NCBI GenBank assembly: GCA_947644305.1
Contig: CANRYS010000006.1
Span: 1-64,000, forward strand
DNA length: 64,000 nucleotides
Direction: 5' to 3'
DNA from: an uncultured Roseburia sp.
Lineage (GTDB): Bacteria > Bacillota > Clostridia > Lachnospirales > Lachnospiraceae
This document shows, one piece after another, positions 27,601 through 37,057 of this stretch. A program made the position numbers and the translations under genes. Under the pieces are notes generated by a model. That model saw nothing but the letters and a program-made list of their open reading frames with translations. It searched no databases and had not been told where the DNA came from. Numbering within the stretch: the first letter of the stretch is position 1; the number at the start of each line of letters is the position of its first letter.

Positions 27601-28657
27601 CAATACATTGAAATTAATTGACCAGTATGAAGAAGAAGCCTCTATGCCAGACGGACAAAATTTGTATGTTTCTGTTCTGGATCAAGACGGAAATATAATT
27701 TCCTCTAACCCTATAGTTGCTTCTCCATCTGCCATTGTAACTGCTACTGACCCAATTACTGTTAGTATTTCCAATAATAATACCGTCAATCTTACTGTTA
27801 ATAACGTAACCGACAACAAGGAATATACGATTCAGGTTTATTTAGGAGATAGTCATACTAAGTATGATACTGCAACTGTCAAGGAATCTTATAAACTGCT
27901 AGTAGACTCAGCAGATAATCTGCTGGAAAAGATAGAAATTTCTAATATTGCCGATAAATCGGTTTTAAGTACCACCACCCCATTCCCTCTGGACGGCTAT
28001 TATGTAAACCTTAGAGCTTCTGGTACAAAGTTAGCTTTTAACTGTAACATGTATACACACTACCAGGGAAAAGACGTAGAAATAGCATGGAAAGACACTG
28101 ATGGTGCTTCAGTATTCAATTCCAATAACTTAATATGGAAGGTAACAACTTCAGAGAAGGTGATAGCAACTATGGATACTATAAATAAAAACACTTTCAC
28201 ACTGACAACTTCTTCTACAACGGCCCCAATCGATGATGTTGCAACAGTTTCCCTAACATATATTTCAGAAGAAAGAAAACTATCTGATGAGCGAATAATT
28301 AAGGTCAGCAATAAGCCCGCTATGCCACAAGGAAAATATCAGATTATTAAAAATGCTGATAATCCTATTGTTAATTACCTTGACAAGAGCAATACGGCAG
28401 AAATTTCAACTCAAACCATCTTTAAGCTCGTTGCAGAAGACCAGTATGGTGATACATACGAGAATACCTCTCTCTTTACAGTAATTTCATCCAAAGGGCT
28501 CTTCACCATCGATACAACTTCATTTCCAACTGTAAATAGCTCCTTTCACGTTTCTCCTGCTACCTCAAAGCCAGGTGAAGTGGATATCATCAAAGTTTAT
28601 GTGACCAAAGATGACTATTATGAGTTTACAGTGAAATATGTGGAATCAGCAAGCTAA
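24671..28657 (+). CDS. Large secreted multi-domain Ig-like surface protein
   Basis: 1328 aa. The signal peptide covers about 1-36 (ACAMVAALALSSLAQA). A lysine-rich BIG-type domain (about 38-130) precedes a Pro/Thr/Glu/Ser linker (about 133-215). A BIG2 domain (about 220-305, VTWTSDDESVAAV) and a Big_5/SbsA-like domain (about 308-390, with LEDLAGNKMAE) follow. The remaining 930 residues form repeated beta-sandwich units carrying a DQYG or DQYE-type motif: VDQYGEEYD, LDKFGYEAE, YDQYKNKYN, IDQYEEEAS and EDQYGDTYE. No LPXTG or S-layer motif is seen. ATG 24671 follows GGAGG by seven bases; the frame opens 12 codons earlier. Probable adhesin or glycan-binding surface fibre; function unproven. Confidence 0.85.
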   Translation: MSKWIQKLTRTSKRSMACAMVAALALSSLAQAPSSEAAGKKKPTLNVKKKTLYWNKSGNKNYTLKLKKNKVKTIVTTTWKTSKKSVVALSRKKDTSVRLTAKKKGTATITATVKYVPVGKWAIKTAKLTCKVTSKGTAPAQTPPAKTEPAQTPLIIYTTMPAPPSQPVVTEEPTDTPEPEDTSKPDTTSSPNETADPDKSQEPTFTPNTSDDSTVTEVVLSTSEALLGMEKGRNTITLTATAKDKDGKPLENQAVTWTSDDESVAAVKEGIVTAAGSGTAHIIATVNNVTSKPCTIIVDAEKPIIKEAELSDGKTFFVAFSEPVTGTPSINVKTEDNTTIKCESLVLSEDGKSLIIACQETLSAGSYELTINGLEDLAGNKMAEDSHISVQKVSSVPTAIVCKTDQVPAGQTSFDVYFSIVDQYGEEYDTLGVMSEGVFTASAQTETGMPFKAQVNQQEGYVRVFGSASAFTEGRKIKLTLTYSVSDETVVEENMTITLVDATDKGKAVKIAGLNATSKTMDKISSTDDEDKPVFQLSGTEKDNVFTLSSKLLDKFGYEAEPSDVIYMIKDESILAFSGTDEAASDGIYTSSQPVTVRALKGGTTTITAYLASDDSEFYNITVTIKSTSLQEITVADLGEGTNGKMSEAKITLTPAGTGLTKDDLKYRVTEGDERLKKLVFVQEIDGIYINITAFPDSRDDPIRFVVYSDGAESKEISYTSTPSLSAAKIDIEDFKENTVTAGSTATTTYQILNRYDEDITNRTGKQPECGISVPNVVKSASTGIGDSAGTLTIETLNPGTSEVTLSLPGDSSVNAKVNVTVLEKAYVQAIQFGTATMDGLKLTDKSVLFIPVQAYDQYKNKYNTFTRQTIKDEDLIITVNGKEIDSSPLLADYYETTSSTTAIQSTDTTTKIGAIGLKWRNTTMPAAGEVLKISFQSKRTDLDTEPYHLPVKAASSVSRLEFHYDVQAALPGAAVSNTLKLIDQYEEEASMPDGQNLYVSVLDQDGNIISSNPIVASPSAIVTATDPITVSISNNNTVNLTVNNVTDNKEYTIQVYLGDSHTKYDTATVKESYKLLVDSADNLLEKIEISNIADKSVLSTTTPFPLDGYYVNLRASGTKLAFNCNMYTHYQGKDVEIAWKDTDGASVFNSNNLIWKVTTSEKVIATMDTINKNTFTLTTSSTTAPIDDVATVSLTYISEERKLSDERIIKVSNKPAMPQGKYQIIKNADNPIVNYLDKSNTAEISTQTIFKLVAEDQYGDTYENTSLFTVISSKGLFTIDTTSFPTVNSSFHVSPATSKPGEVDIIKVYVTKDDYYEFTVKYVESAS

Positions 28658-28672
28658 AAATATCCATATGGC

Positions 28673-28728
28673 AAAAAAAGAGTATCACAAAATAACTATT
28701 TATAGTTATGAGCGATGCTCTTTTTTTC
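28673..28728. terminator. Bidirectional terminator between the surface protein and the reductase
   Basis: AAAAAAAGAGTATCAC pairs with GCGATGCTCTTTTTTT (two G-U pairs) and an inner ATAACTA/TAGTTAT stem extends it. U-runs occur on both strands, serving the plus-strand surface gene and the minus-strand reductase. Confidence 0.88.
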
Positions 28729-28758
28729 TTGTATCATATCTCAATTACATAGCATTGG

Positions 28759-30300
28759 TTAAGCAGTATATTTTTCAATCAAGGAATCCAGTTTGTCCTG
28801 ATTTTTCCCGATCCAATTCTTATAAATAGTATTCTCCGAGGAGATGATTTTTCCCAGCTCGACAAAAAACTTTGGAATATCCTCTACTGCAATTGCCTTT
28901 CCAGTATCGGCAAGTCTTTCCTTTCCCTGGTGATCACAGCCTCCAGTAAAAATTGCAAACGCCGGTTTCGGCCCGTCTGGGGTCTGCTTCACCGCCCCTC
29001 GGAACCCGATCTCAGCAATCTGGTGCGTTCCACAAGAGGACGGACAGCCAGAAATATGAATCCGGGGAAGGACGCCGTCAGCGAAATTTTCCTTACGGAC
29101 CGCCTCTACACAGGCATGCAGCAGGCTCTGGGAATCCCCGATACCCACCTGGCAGACCGAACTGCCTATACAGGCAACTGAAGTCTCAAACAAGGTGTTG
29201 GCGCCATCTGCTGTCCGTTCAAGTACCTGCTCTGCCTCCCGTGCATTGCAGTTGATGACATAGAGGCCTTCATCTGCGGTGATACGGATCTCTACCTCTT
29301 CCATATCCCGGATGAGCTCATACAATTCTTTCGCTTTTGCCGGGGTGAACTCCCCACCCACCGGCTGATAATAAACAGCATAAAGTCCTTCCTGTTTCTG
29401 GGGAATAATACGCTTGTCCTGAGAAGCAGAACCGGAACCAGTTTTGGTAACCAGCGGAACCTTAACTTCGATATCGAGCTGCTCTGTTGCGAGGGCTTCT
29501 TCTAATTTTTCTTGATAAGCTTTTATAAATCCATCTTCCCCAAGTGTATCCAGCAGATAACGGGTTCTGGAACGACCTCTGTTTTCATAGTTGCCATAGG
29601 TTGTAAAAGTATTTACCATAGCTTTAATATGATAAAGAGTCTTAGATGGATCGATTCCTTTCGCCACGCATACCCCCAGTCTCGGATTGCTTCCTAAGCC
29701 ACCGGCTGCATAGACGTCAAAGGTCTCGTCCGGATTCGCCACAAATCCCAGATCCCGGAATGTCGCATGGGTCTCGTTTGCTGGGGAATTAGAGAAACCA
29801 ACCTTTAATTTGCGGGGAAATTTTACCGCCTTTATAAATCCCATCATATATTCGCCAGCTTCTATGGCATAAGGAAGCACGTCAAAGTGTTCCCCCTTCT
29901 GCACGCCGGAGAGTGGGGATGCCATAACGTTTCGCGGGAAATCTCCGCCGCCGCCACGAGAAATCATACCGGCTTTCCATGCCGCTGCCATCATTTCGCA
30001 CAAATTCTCCGCTTCTAAATGGTGGAGCTGAATCGATTGGCATGTCGTAAGTTTCATTTTTTTGATCTGGTATTTATCACATGTCTCTGTAATAAATTTC
30101 AGGCGCTCTTTCGTTACTTGTCCGCCAGCCATACGAAGCCGGAGCATATGGGTTTCCCCTCCCCGCTCTGCGTAGCTTCCGAATCCACCGGAAAATCCCT
30201 TGTATTGCGGAACAGTGATTTCCTTATTATGGAACTTTATTGTCTTTTCTTTGAATTCTTCAAGATCGGGAAGAAATTCTGTTAAATAATCCTTTGCCAA
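28759..30300 (-). CDS. Siroheme [4Fe-4S] nitrite/sulfite reductase
   Basis: 513-aa assimilatory-type reductase with the two-fold ferredoxin-like/siroheme halves of the family. The cluster ligands are CIGSSVC and, further on, GCPSSCGTH; siroheme-binding basic residues lie in LTTCQSIQLHH and RGGGGDFPRN, and NRGRSRTRYLLD is typical. It could reduce sulfite or nitrite using ferredoxin-level electrons; no neighbouring sulfur or nitrogen assimilation gene decides between them. The start is TTG 30300, six bases after AGGAGG. It lies downstream of the ribosomal cluster terminator and is probably independent. Confidence 0.87.
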   Translation of the reverse strand: MAKDYLTEFLPDLEEFKEKTIKFHNKEITVPQYKGFSGGFGSYAERGGETHMLRLRMAGGQVTKERLKFITETCDKYQIKKMKLTTCQSIQLHHLEAENLCEMMAAAWKAGMISRGGGGDFPRNVMASPLSGVQKGEHFDVLPYAIEAGEYMMGFIKAVKFPRKLKVGFSNSPANETHATFRDLGFVANPDETFDVYAAGGLGSNPRLGVCVAKGIDPSKTLYHIKAMVNTFTTYGNYENRGRSRTRYLLDTLGEDGFIKAYQEKLEEALATEQLDIEVKVPLVTKTGSGSASQDKRIIPQKQEGLYAVYYQPVGGEFTPAKAKELYELIRDMEEVEIRITADEGLYVINCNAREAEQVLERTADGANTLFETSVACIGSSVCQVGIGDSQSLLHACVEAVRKENFADGVLPRIHISGCPSSCGTHQIAEIGFRGAVKQTPDGPKPAFAIFTGGCDHQGKERLADTGKAIAVEDIPKFFVELGKIISSENTIYKNWIGKNQDKLDSLIEKYTA

Positions 30301-30402
30301 AATAATCCTCCTTTGCCAATTAAAAAATATGTTTCGTTGTTATTATACCCTAACCTATGATTTTAATCAAATAAGAAATATGAAATCCTTCCATGACAGA
30401 TT

Positions 30403-30438
30403 AAAAAAGACGTGCTGCTTTCCCGCAGCACGCCTTTT
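30403..30438 (-). terminator. Terminator ending the S10-spc cluster after infA
   Basis: The stem CGTGCTGC/GCAGCACG is flanked by AAAAAAGA and CCTTTT, giving a U-rich tail on the minus strand. It lies 20 bases beyond the infA stop. Confidence 0.85.
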
Positions 30439-30457
30439 ATATTTTGCAGCATATAAT

Positions 30458-30676
30458 TTACTTGTCTCTCCAGACGATCCGTCCTTTTGTAAGATCGTAG
30501 GGTGATAACTCAAGTGTCACCTTATCTCCTGGAAGGATACGAATGAAGTTCATCCTGAGTTTACCGCTGATATGTGCCAATACCTTGTGGCCATTTTCAA
30601 GTTCTACCTGAAACATGGCGTTTGGCAGCTTCTCCACAACAGTTCCCTCAATTTCAATAACATCTGCTTTTGACAT
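30458..30676 (-). CDS. infA: Translation initiation factor IF-1
   Basis: 72-aa OB-fold (S1-type) protein that occupies the ribosomal A site during initiation. The sequence [18 protein letters not shown] and the [15 protein letters not shown] segment are diagnostic. It is the last gene of the cluster here; rpmJ, rpsM, rpsK, rpsD, rpoA and rplQ do not follow. Confidence 0.96.
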   Translation of the reverse strand: MSKADVIEIEGTVVEKLPNAMFQVELENGHKVLAHISGKLRMNFIRILPGDKVTLELSPYDLTKGRIVWRDK

Positions 30677-30719
30677 AAAAACTCTCCTTTTTCAATGGCT
30701 TGACAAAACTAATCTATAC

Positions 30720-31484
30720 TTATATATCGGTTTCGTTCAACGACAAAATCTCTGGCTCTCCCTCGGTAATCAGTATTGTATTTTCATAGTGTGCAGAATT
30801 CGAGCCATCTCTTGTGACGACAGTCCAGTCATCTTCCAGAATCCAAATCTTCCATTCGCCGGCATTCACCATCGGTTCGATCGCCAGTGTCATCCCCGGC
30901 CTCAGCTTAGGTCCTCGTCCCACTGGCTTAAAATTCGGAATCTGCGGTTCCTCATGCAGTTTTGTACCGATTCCATGGCCTACCAGATCCCTGACTATGG
31001 AAAAACCATAACTTTCCGCATATTTCTGGATCGCTGCCGAAATATCATGAAGATGATTCCCCGCCACCGCCATCTTGATACCCTCAAAAAAGCTCTGCTT
31101 TGTAACCGCTATCAACTGTTCTGACTCTTTGCTTATCTTTCCCACACCGTGGGTTCTTGCTGCATCCGAGTGATATCCTTTATAAATAACTCCTGCATCC
31201 AGACTGACGATATCACCTTCTTCGATTCTTCGGGAGTCCGTAGGAATTCCATGAACCACCTCATCATTTACAGACACACAAATGGAGGCGGGATATCCTT
31301 CATAGTTCAGGAAAGAGGGAACACAGCCCGCCTTTCGGATCAGCTCCTCTCCCTTTCGGTCGATATCCAGCGTTGTAATACCTGGTGCGATGATCTCTGC
31401 CAATTTATTGTGTACATCCGCAAGAATTTTTCCTGCCTCTCTCATGAGTGAAATCTCACGCTCTGATTTAATCGTTATTGCCAT
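30720..31484 (-). CDS. map: Methionine aminopeptidase type I
   Basis: 254-aa dinuclear-metal 'pita-bread' enzyme removing N-terminal Met from new proteins. Metal ligands are visible in DAGVIYKGYHSDAART, LVGHGIGTKLHEEP and AIEPMVN, with the substrate His in NDEVVHGIP. ATG 31484 follows GGAG by six bases; the frame opens four codons earlier. It follows adk in the usual secY-adk-map order. No KOW-domain gene lies between map and infA. Confidence 0.95.
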   Translation of the reverse strand: MAITIKSEREISLMREAGKILADVHNKLAEIIAPGITTLDIDRKGEELIRKAGCVPSFLNYEGYPASICVSVNDEVVHGIPTDSRRIEEGDIVSLDAGVIYKGYHSDAARTHGVGKISKESEQLIAVTKQSFFEGIKMAVAGNHLHDISAAIQKYAESYGFSIVRDLVGHGIGTKLHEEPQIPNFKPVGRGPKLRPGMTLAIEPMVNAGEWKIWILEDDWTVVTRDGSNSAHYENTILITEGEPEILSLNETDI

Positions 31485-31552
31485 GACAATCTCCATTTCT
31501 GCATTCTAAAGCATGACCTTCTGGATATCCGGCATTTCGCTTTATCATACAA

Positions 31553-32200
31553 TTACTTTGTTTCCAGAATCTTCACAATGGCGTCAAATACATCCTGAAG
31601 ATCAACCGTTCCATCTACTTCTTTCAAGATTCCTTCTTTATTATAATAGTCGATCAAAGGCTGGGTCTGGTTATGATATACTTCCAGACGCTGTTTCACG
31701 GTTTCTGGTTTATCGTCGTCACGAAGGATCAGCTCACCTCCACAGGCATCGCAGACACCTTCTTTCTGGGTCGGGTTATACTTAATATGATATGTTCCAC
31801 CACATGCTACACATGCACGTCTTCCTGACATTCTACGGATAATATTTTCATCGGGAACCTCAACATTGATGGCAAAGTCCATCTTCTCACCAATCTTAGC
31901 AAGCGCCTCCGTCAAAGCCTCTGCCTGTGGAATGGTCCTTGGGAAACCGTCCAGAACATAACCTTTCTTTGCGTCATCCTGAGCCAAGCGGTCTACCACC
32001 AGATCCACCACTAGTTCATCTGGCACCAAAAGTCCCTGATCCATGTAGGTTTTCGCCTTCTGGCCAAGCTCCGTATTCTCTTTTATATTAGCACGGAATA
32101 TATCTCCCGTGGAAATATGAGGAATACCGTATTTTTCAGAAATCTTCTTTGCCTGAGTACCTTTGCCGGCACCCGGAGCTCCAAGCATAACTATCTTCAT
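31553..32200 (-). CDS. adk: Adenylate kinase
   Basis: 215-aa nucleotide kinase balancing ATP, ADP and AMP. P-loop [13 protein letters not shown] and [10 protein letters not shown] are at the N-terminus; [13 protein letters not shown] is in the middle. The LID holds a structural Cys4 zinc site (CVACGG and CDACGG), the Gram-positive form. It lies between secY and map with its own Shine-Dalgarno. Confidence 0.96.
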   Translation of the reverse strand: MKIVMLGAPGAGKGTQAKKISEKYGIPHISTGDIFRANIKENTELGQKAKTYMDQGLLVPDELVVDLVVDRLAQDDAKKGYVLDGFPRTIPQAEALTEALAKIGEKMDFAINVEVPDENIIRRMSGRRACVACGGTYHIKYNPTQKEGVCDACGGELILRDDDKPETVKQRLEVYHNQTQPLIDYYNKEGILKEVDGTVDLQDVFDAIVKILETK

Positions 32201-32327
32201 AAAGAAACCTGCCTTTCTTTTTTTCTTTCATTTTTATAAAAAGGGGTAAGCAGCCACACGAAAAAACAAAACTGATTTTTCGCTGGCTGATCCCCTTTTA
32301 AAATATATCGCGTCGATTTTTGTAAAC

Positions 32328-33662
32328 TCAGTTCCCCAAAAATCCCTTGTAGTTTCGTACCAGCAATTGGGATTCCAACTGTTTCAGTGTCTCGATCACA
32401 ACACCTACGATAATGATCAGAGAAGTACCCGTAAAGGATACATTGGCACCAAAAACACCTGAGAATACGATCGGAAGAACACACACAATAACCATTGCCA
32501 CTGCGCCGATAAATATGATACTATTCAGCACATTGTTCAAATATTCGGTGGTCGGTTTGCCCGGCCGAATACCTGGTATGAATCCACCCTGTTTTTTCAT
32601 GTTGTTGGAAATCTCAAGGGGATTAAAGGTTACTGAGGTGTAGAAATATGCAAAAAAGATCACAAGGGCAATATATACCAGTAATCCCAATGAATATTTA
32701 AACTCTCCCCAGGATGTGATGTTGCACCAGCTACTCTGGTTACATACCTTGATCAGCTTCTGGATCAAGCTGGCACCGTCGCCGGATGCCGGCTGTATAC
32801 CTGCAAAGCTGGCGATAACAACTGGAAGCTGCAGCATGGAACTGGCAAAGATAACTGGGATAACTCCTGCCGTATTTACCTTCAATGGAATATGGCTTGA
32901 CTGTCCGCCAAACATCTTCCGTCCCTGCATTTTCTTAGCATACTGAACTGGAATCTTTCTCTCGCCATCCTGAAGTAATACGATAAATAAGAACATCGCT
33001 ATAATGATCGCAAGAATAATAACCGCTGCAAGGACTGCATTGGTAACGTTTCCTGCGCCCTTTACAAACTGATTATACAGTGTGATCAGGTCACTTGGAA
33101 TACGTGCCACAATGTTGATCAACAGGATAATGGAAATACCATTTCCAATTCCTTTCTCCGTAATCTGTTCACCCAGCCACATAAGGAACGCTGCTCCGGC
33201 TGTCAGTGCTACTACTGCGATGATAACCGGTGTGTAGCCCTCTTCTGTGAAGAGTTTCTGGTTACGGAATCCAATGATGATAGCCACACCTTCAATAATA
33301 GCCAGCACGATGGAAAGATATCTCGTATATTCATTGAGCTTTTTCCTTCCATCCTCACCATCCTTCTGCATCTCCTCCAGGCGGGGGATCGCGATGGTAA
33401 GAAGCTGAATGATAATGGATGCTGTGATATATGGCGTAATGTTCAATGCAAAAATAGACATTCTTGTAAAGGAACCACCAGTCATAACATCCAGGAAACC
33501 GAGTGCCTGGTTGTTGTTAAACAAATTCTGGATAACAGCAGTATTTACACCCGGAATCGGAATATTACACCCAATACGTACAACAATAAGCCCCATAAAA
33601 ACAAACAAAAGTTTATTACGGATCTCTTTTGTCTTAAACGCATTTTTTATCGTTTCAAGCAT
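32328..33662 (-). CDS. secY: Preprotein translocase channel subunit SecY
   Basis: 444-aa ten-helix core of the SecYEG export channel. Family segments include LLFVFMGLIVVRIG near the N-terminus, the plug-region GGSFTRMSIFALNITPYITASI, DGERKIPVQYAKK and GGFIPGIRPGKPT. Its ATG overlaps the rplO stop (TAATG), indicating translational coupling. Many secreted proteins in this window would use it. Confidence 0.97.
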   Translation of the reverse strand: MLETIKNAFKTKEIRNKLLFVFMGLIVVRIGCNIPIPGVNTAVIQNLFNNNQALGFLDVMTGGSFTRMSIFALNITPYITASIIIQLLTIAIPRLEEMQKDGEDGRKKLNEYTRYLSIVLAIIEGVAIIIGFRNQKLFTEEGYTPVIIAVVALTAGAAFLMWLGEQITEKGIGNGISIILLINIVARIPSDLITLYNQFVKGAGNVTNAVLAAVIILAIIIAMFLFIVLLQDGERKIPVQYAKKMQGRKMFGGQSSHIPLKVNTAGVIPVIFASSMLQLPVVIASFAGIQPASGDGASLIQKLIKVCNQSSWCNITSWGEFKYSLGLLVYIALVIFFAYFYTSVTFNPLEISNNMKKQGGFIPGIRPGKPTTEYLNNVLNSIIFIGAVAMVIVCVLPIVFSGVFGANVSFTGTSLIIIVGVVIETLKQLESQLLVRNYKGFLGN

Positions 33663-34102
33663 TAGATCACCTCAGCTTTTCCACCAACTGCCTGAATTTT
33701 CTCTGCCGCACTCTTGCTGAATGCATTTACTTTCACATCAAGCTTTTTGGTTAATTCTCCATTTCCAAGAATTTTAACTCCATCCTTAGGATTTTTAACA
33801 ATGCCTTTTTCCATAAGAGTTTCTACTGTTACCTCGGCTCCGTCTTCAAATACATTCAGGCGCTCCAGACCAACGGCAACAATATCTTTGCTGTTTATAT
33901 TTGTGAATCCTCTCTTCGGCAATCTTCTGTATAATGGTAACTGACCACCTTCAAAACCTGGTCTAGGTGCTCCAGAACGAGCTTTCTGTCCTTTATGACC
34001 CTTACCAGCGGTTTTGCCATTTCCTGAACCGTGTCCGCGTCCGCGACGAAATTCGTTGCTTTGCTTGGAACCAACTGCAGGCTTCAATTCTGATAAATTC
34101 AT
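33662..34102 (-). CDS. rplO: 50S ribosomal protein L15
   Basis: 146 aa with the glycine/arginine-rich N-terminal extension ([20 protein letters not shown]) that penetrates 23S rRNA and the globular [15 protein letters not shown] part. Normal length and position between rpmD and secY; stop overlaps the secY start. Confidence 0.97.
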   Translation of the reverse strand: MNLSELKPAVGSKQSNEFRRGRGHGSGNGKTAGKGHKGQKARSGAPRPGFEGGQLPLYRRLPKRGFTNINSKDIVAVGLERLNVFEDGAEVTVETLMEKGIVKNPKDGVKILGNGELTKKLDVKVNAFSKSAAEKIQAVGGKAEVI

Positions 34103-34123
34103 GGTTTGCCACCTCCTTGTTAA

Positions 34124-34306
34124 TTAGATTTCTTCAACTTTTATTAAGTGTCTTACTTGCTGAATCATTCCTCTGACAGCCGAATTATCCGGCATCTCAA
34201 CCGTTTTGTTCAGTTTCCGAAGGCCAAGAGCCTCCACTGTCTTTCTGTGTTTTGGAATGGCACCAATTGTAGACTTTACTAACGTGATTTTTAATTTATC
34301 TGCCAT
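34124..34306 (-). CDS. rpmD: 50S ribosomal protein L30
   Basis: 60 aa, bacterial short form. LKITLVKSTIGAIPKHRKT at the N-terminus and a C-terminal VRHLIKVEE are typical. It lies between rpsE and rplO, as in most Firmicutes. Confidence 0.96.
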   Translation of the reverse strand: MADKLKITLVKSTIGAIPKHRKTVEALGLRKLNKTVEMPDNSAVRGMIQQVRHLIKVEEI

Positions 34307-34319
34307 CGAAAAGTCCCTC

Positions 34320-34829
34320 CTAACCTAAAACTTCTTCTACGGAAAGTCCGCGGAGTTTAGCTACTTCTTCCGGTGTCTTAAGTTCGTTCAATCCAGCGAT
34401 CGTTGCAAGTACAACATTCTGCTTGTTTCGGGAACCCAGAGACTTTGTACGGATATTTTTAAATCCAGCAAGCTCCAGTACAGAACGAGCAGGACCACCC
34501 GCGATAATTCCAGTACCTTCTGGGGACTTCTTCATAAGAACCTCAGCACTGCCAAACTTACCTATATAATCATGTGGAATACTTCCGTTTTCATCGATCG
34601 GTACCTTGACCAGTTTTTTCATAGCATCCTCTTTGCCTTTGCGGATCGCTTCGGGAATTTCCGTTGCTTTTCCTAAACCTGCACCAACATGTCCGTTGCC
34701 GTCGCCAACTACTACAAGAGCAGTAAAACGGAAGTTACGGCCACCCTTAACAACCTTGGTTACACGTTTAATTGATACTACTTTTTCTTCTAATTCAAAC
34801 TGACTAGCATCAATAATTTCACGTTTCAT
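34320..34829 (-). CDS. rpsE: 30S ribosomal protein S5
   Basis: 169 aa with the dsRNA-binding-like N-domain ([22 protein letters not shown], the accuracy loop region) and S5 C-domain ([12 protein letters not shown]). ATG 34829 is chosen since AAGGAGG lies eight bases upstream; the frame extends 16 codons into the rplR end without support. Confidence 0.97.
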   Translation of the reverse strand: MKREIIDASQFELEEKVVSIKRVTKVVKGGRNFRFTALVVVGDGNGHVGAGLGKATEIPEAIRKGKEDAMKKLVKVPIDENGSIPHDYIGKFGSAEVLMKKSPEGTGIIAGGPARSVLELAGFKNIRTKSLGSRNKQNVVLATIAGLNELKTPEEVAKLRGLSVEEVLG

Positions 34830-34845
34830 GAGTTTTCCTCCTTGC

Positions 34846-35214
34846 TTAGAATTCCAGACCAGCTTCTCTTGCTGCATCTGCTAACGCTTTTACTTTACCC
34901 TGATAAATATAACCGCCACGATCAAATACTACTTCTTTGATACCATTATCCAATGCTTTCTTAGCGATAACAGCTCCCAACTTTGTAGCAGCTTCTACAT
35001 TATTTGTCTTATCAAGGCCTTCCTTCACATCACCCTGAAGAGTAGATGCAGAAACAATCGTGTTGCCTGCCACATCATCGATGATCTGGGCATACATATG
35101 ATTGTTGCTACGGAATACTGCCAAACGTGGTCTCTCAGGAGTTCCAGACAAACGGCTACGTAATCTTCTATGTTTGTTTCTGCGAACGTCGCTTCTATTT
35201 ACTTTACTAACCAT
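34846..35214 (-). CDS. rplR: 50S ribosomal protein L18
   Basis: 122-aa 5S rRNA-binding protein. [34 protein letters not shown] and [18 protein letters not shown] are diagnostic. Located between rplF and rpsE. Confidence 0.97.
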   Translation of the reverse strand: MVSKVNRSDVRRNKHRRLRSRLSGTPERPRLAVFRSNNHMYAQIIDDVAGNTIVSASTLQGDVKEGLDKTNNVEAATKLGAVIAKKALDNGIKEVVFDRGGYIYQGKVKALADAAREAGLEF

Positions 35215-35231
35215 TCTTATTTACTCCTTTC

Positions 35232-35774
35232 TTATTTCTTACCAGTCTTACCAACTTTACGCCGAATCACTTCATCAGAGTACTTGATACCCTTGCCCTT
35301 ATACGGCTCCGGTGCTCTCTTCTCTCTGATCTCAGCAGCGTACTGGCCAACTTTTTCTTTATCTATTCCCTTAACGATAATCTTGTTCTGACCATCCACA
35401 GTAACTTCCAATCCTTCTGGATCTTCCATTTCTACTGGATGTGAGTATCCAAGAGATAATACCAGTTTCTTACCCTGTTTTGCAGCTCTATATCCAACTC
35501 CGTTTACTTCAAGCTCTTTTGTATAGCCCTCTGTTACACCAATGATCATATTATTGATCAGAGTTCTTGTTAAACCATGCAGGGATTTCATCTTCTTCAG
35601 ATCGTTTGGACGGGAAACTTTGATCTCTTCTCCATCCTTCTCAATTTTCATTTCCGCAGGTAATACCCTCTCAAGTGTTCCCTTTGGTCCTTTTACTGTC
35701 ACCTTATTATTTTCTGCAATATCTACAGTTACGCCTGTAGGTACCGCGATAGGCAATCTTCCAATTCGTGACAT
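35232..35774 (-). CDS. rplF: 50S ribosomal protein L6
   Basis: 180 aa, two-domain L6 fold. [15 protein letters not shown] opens it and the C-terminal [16 protein letters not shown] signature binds the sarcin-ricin region. Normal position between rpsH and rplR. Confidence 0.97.
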   Translation of the reverse strand: MSRIGRLPIAVPTGVTVDIAENNKVTVKGPKGTLERVLPAEMKIEKDGEEIKVSRPNDLKKMKSLHGLTRTLINNMIIGVTEGYTKELEVNGVGYRAAKQGKKLVLSLGYSHPVEMEDPEGLEVTVDGQNKIIVKGIDKEKVGQYAAEIREKRAPEPYKGKGIKYSDEVIRRKVGKTGKK

Positions 35775-35828
35775 CTTGCCGTACCTCCTGTATTTTTACT
35801 AGGTTGATTGTTGCTTATTATTCCAAAC

Positions 35829-36230
35829 TTACCACACGAATGCTAAAACTTCTCCGCCGACATTCAGCTTACGAGCCTCTTTGTCAGTCAGAACACCTTT
35901 GTTTGTTGAAACGATTGCGATACCAAGTCCACCGAGAACCTTTGGAAGCTCTGCTGCGTTGGCATACACGCGAAGTCCCGGTTTGGAGATTCTCTTCAAA
36001 CCAGAGATGATCTTTTCGTTCTTATCTTTACCATATTTCAAAGTGATATGGATTGATTTGAATCCATCCACCTCAATGATTTCAAATTTCTTGATATACC
36101 CTTCCTTCAAAAGAATCTCTGCGATGGCAGTCTTCATTTTGGAAGCAGGAATATCTACTGTATCATGCTTTGCCGTATTCGCATTACGGATTCTTGTAAG
36201 CATATCTGCAATAGGATCGCTCATTGTCAT
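35829..36230 (-). CDS. rpsH: 30S ribosomal protein S8
   Basis: 133 aa. [15 protein letters not shown] at the N-terminus and [21 protein letters not shown] at the C-terminus mark S8, which binds helix 21 of 16S rRNA and in model bacteria also represses the spc operon. ATG 36230 is eight bases after AAGGAGG; the frame extends seven codons upstream. Confidence 0.96.
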   Translation of the reverse strand: MTMSDPIADMLTRIRNANTAKHDTVDIPASKMKTAIAEILLKEGYIKKFEIIEVDGFKSIHITLKYGKDKNEKIISGLKRISKPGLRVYANAAELPKVLGGLGIAIVSTNKGVLTDKEARKLNVGGEVLAFVW

Positions 36231-36293
36231 TTGATTTTCCTCCTTAATCAACTTGCTAATACGTGTCCACTTTATTCGTGAAACTACTTACTC

Positions 36294-36479
36294 TTACCAG
36301 CTTGCTTTTTTTACACCTGGAATCTGGCCTTTGTATGCTAACTCACGGAAGCAGATTCGGCAAATTCCATATTTTCTCAGGTAAGCATGTGGACGACCAC
36401 AGATCTTACAACGGCTGTACTCTCTGGTGGAGAATTTAGCCGGACGCTGCTGCTTAATCTTCAAAGACTTTTTAGCCAT
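36294..36479 (-). CDS. rpsN: 30S ribosomal protein S14, zinc type
   Basis: 61-aa short S14 with two CxxC knuckles ([10 protein letters not shown] and CRICFREL), the zinc-binding form often called type Z. It lies between rplE and rpsH. No zinc-free paralogue is in the window. Confidence 0.96.
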   Translation of the reverse strand: MAKKSLKIKQQRPAKFSTREYSRCKICGRPHAYLRKYGICRICFRELAYKGQIPGVKKASW

Positions 36480-36495
36480 GAAAAACCCCTCCTAA

Positions 36496-37035
36496 CTATT
36501 TCTTGAACGGCATACCAAACTGTGCCAACAATTCACGTGCTTCTTCATCGGTATGAGCGGTAGTAACAAAGATAACATCCATACCTCTTACCTTATCTAC
36601 TTTATCATACTCGATCTCCGGGAAGATCAACTGCTCTTTGATTCCCAGTGCATAATTTCCACGGCCATCAAAGGCATTCGGGTTCACACCTCTGAAGTCA
36701 CGTACACGCGGAAGCGCGAGGTTAATCAGACGATCCACAAATTCATACATTTTCTCTCCGCGAAGGGTTACCTTGCATCCGATCGGCTGTCCTTCACGAA
36801 GTTTAAAGTTCGCTACCGATTTCTTAGCTCTTGTCACAACAGCTTTCTGCCCTGTGATCGTCTCCAGATCACTAATCGCTGTATCTAAAACCTTTGAATT
36901 CTCTTTTGCTTCACCAACGCCCATGTTGATAACAACCTTGTCGAGCTTTGGTACCTGCATAACATTTGCATATTCAAATTTTTTCTGCATACCTGGAACG
37001 ATTTCATTCAAGTATGTCTCTTTTAATCTACTCAC
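36496..37035 (-). CDS. rplE: 50S ribosomal protein L5
   Basis: 179-aa 5S rRNA-binding protein. [37 protein letters not shown] and [17 protein letters not shown] are diagnostic. The start is GTG 37035, ten bases after GGAGG. Confidence 0.96.
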   Translation of the reverse strand: MSRLKETYLNEIVPGMQKKFEYANVMQVPKLDKVVINMGVGEAKENSKVLDTAISDLETITGQKAVVTRAKKSVANFKLREGQPIGCKVTLRGEKMYEFVDRLINLALPRVRDFRGVNPNAFDGRGNYALGIKEQLIFPEIEYDKVDKVRGMDVIFVTTAHTDEEARELLAQFGMPFKK

Positions 37036-37057
37036 CTAAACAGTACCTCCTCTCACA

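Noticed and set aside
30377-30457. rpmJ (L36) just after infA
   Set aside because: No 37-codon frame with the L36 Cys pattern exists between the infA stop and the terminator.
32197-32484. 95-codon minus-strand frame
   Set aside because: It overlaps the secY end in another frame and has no ribosome binding site or family features.
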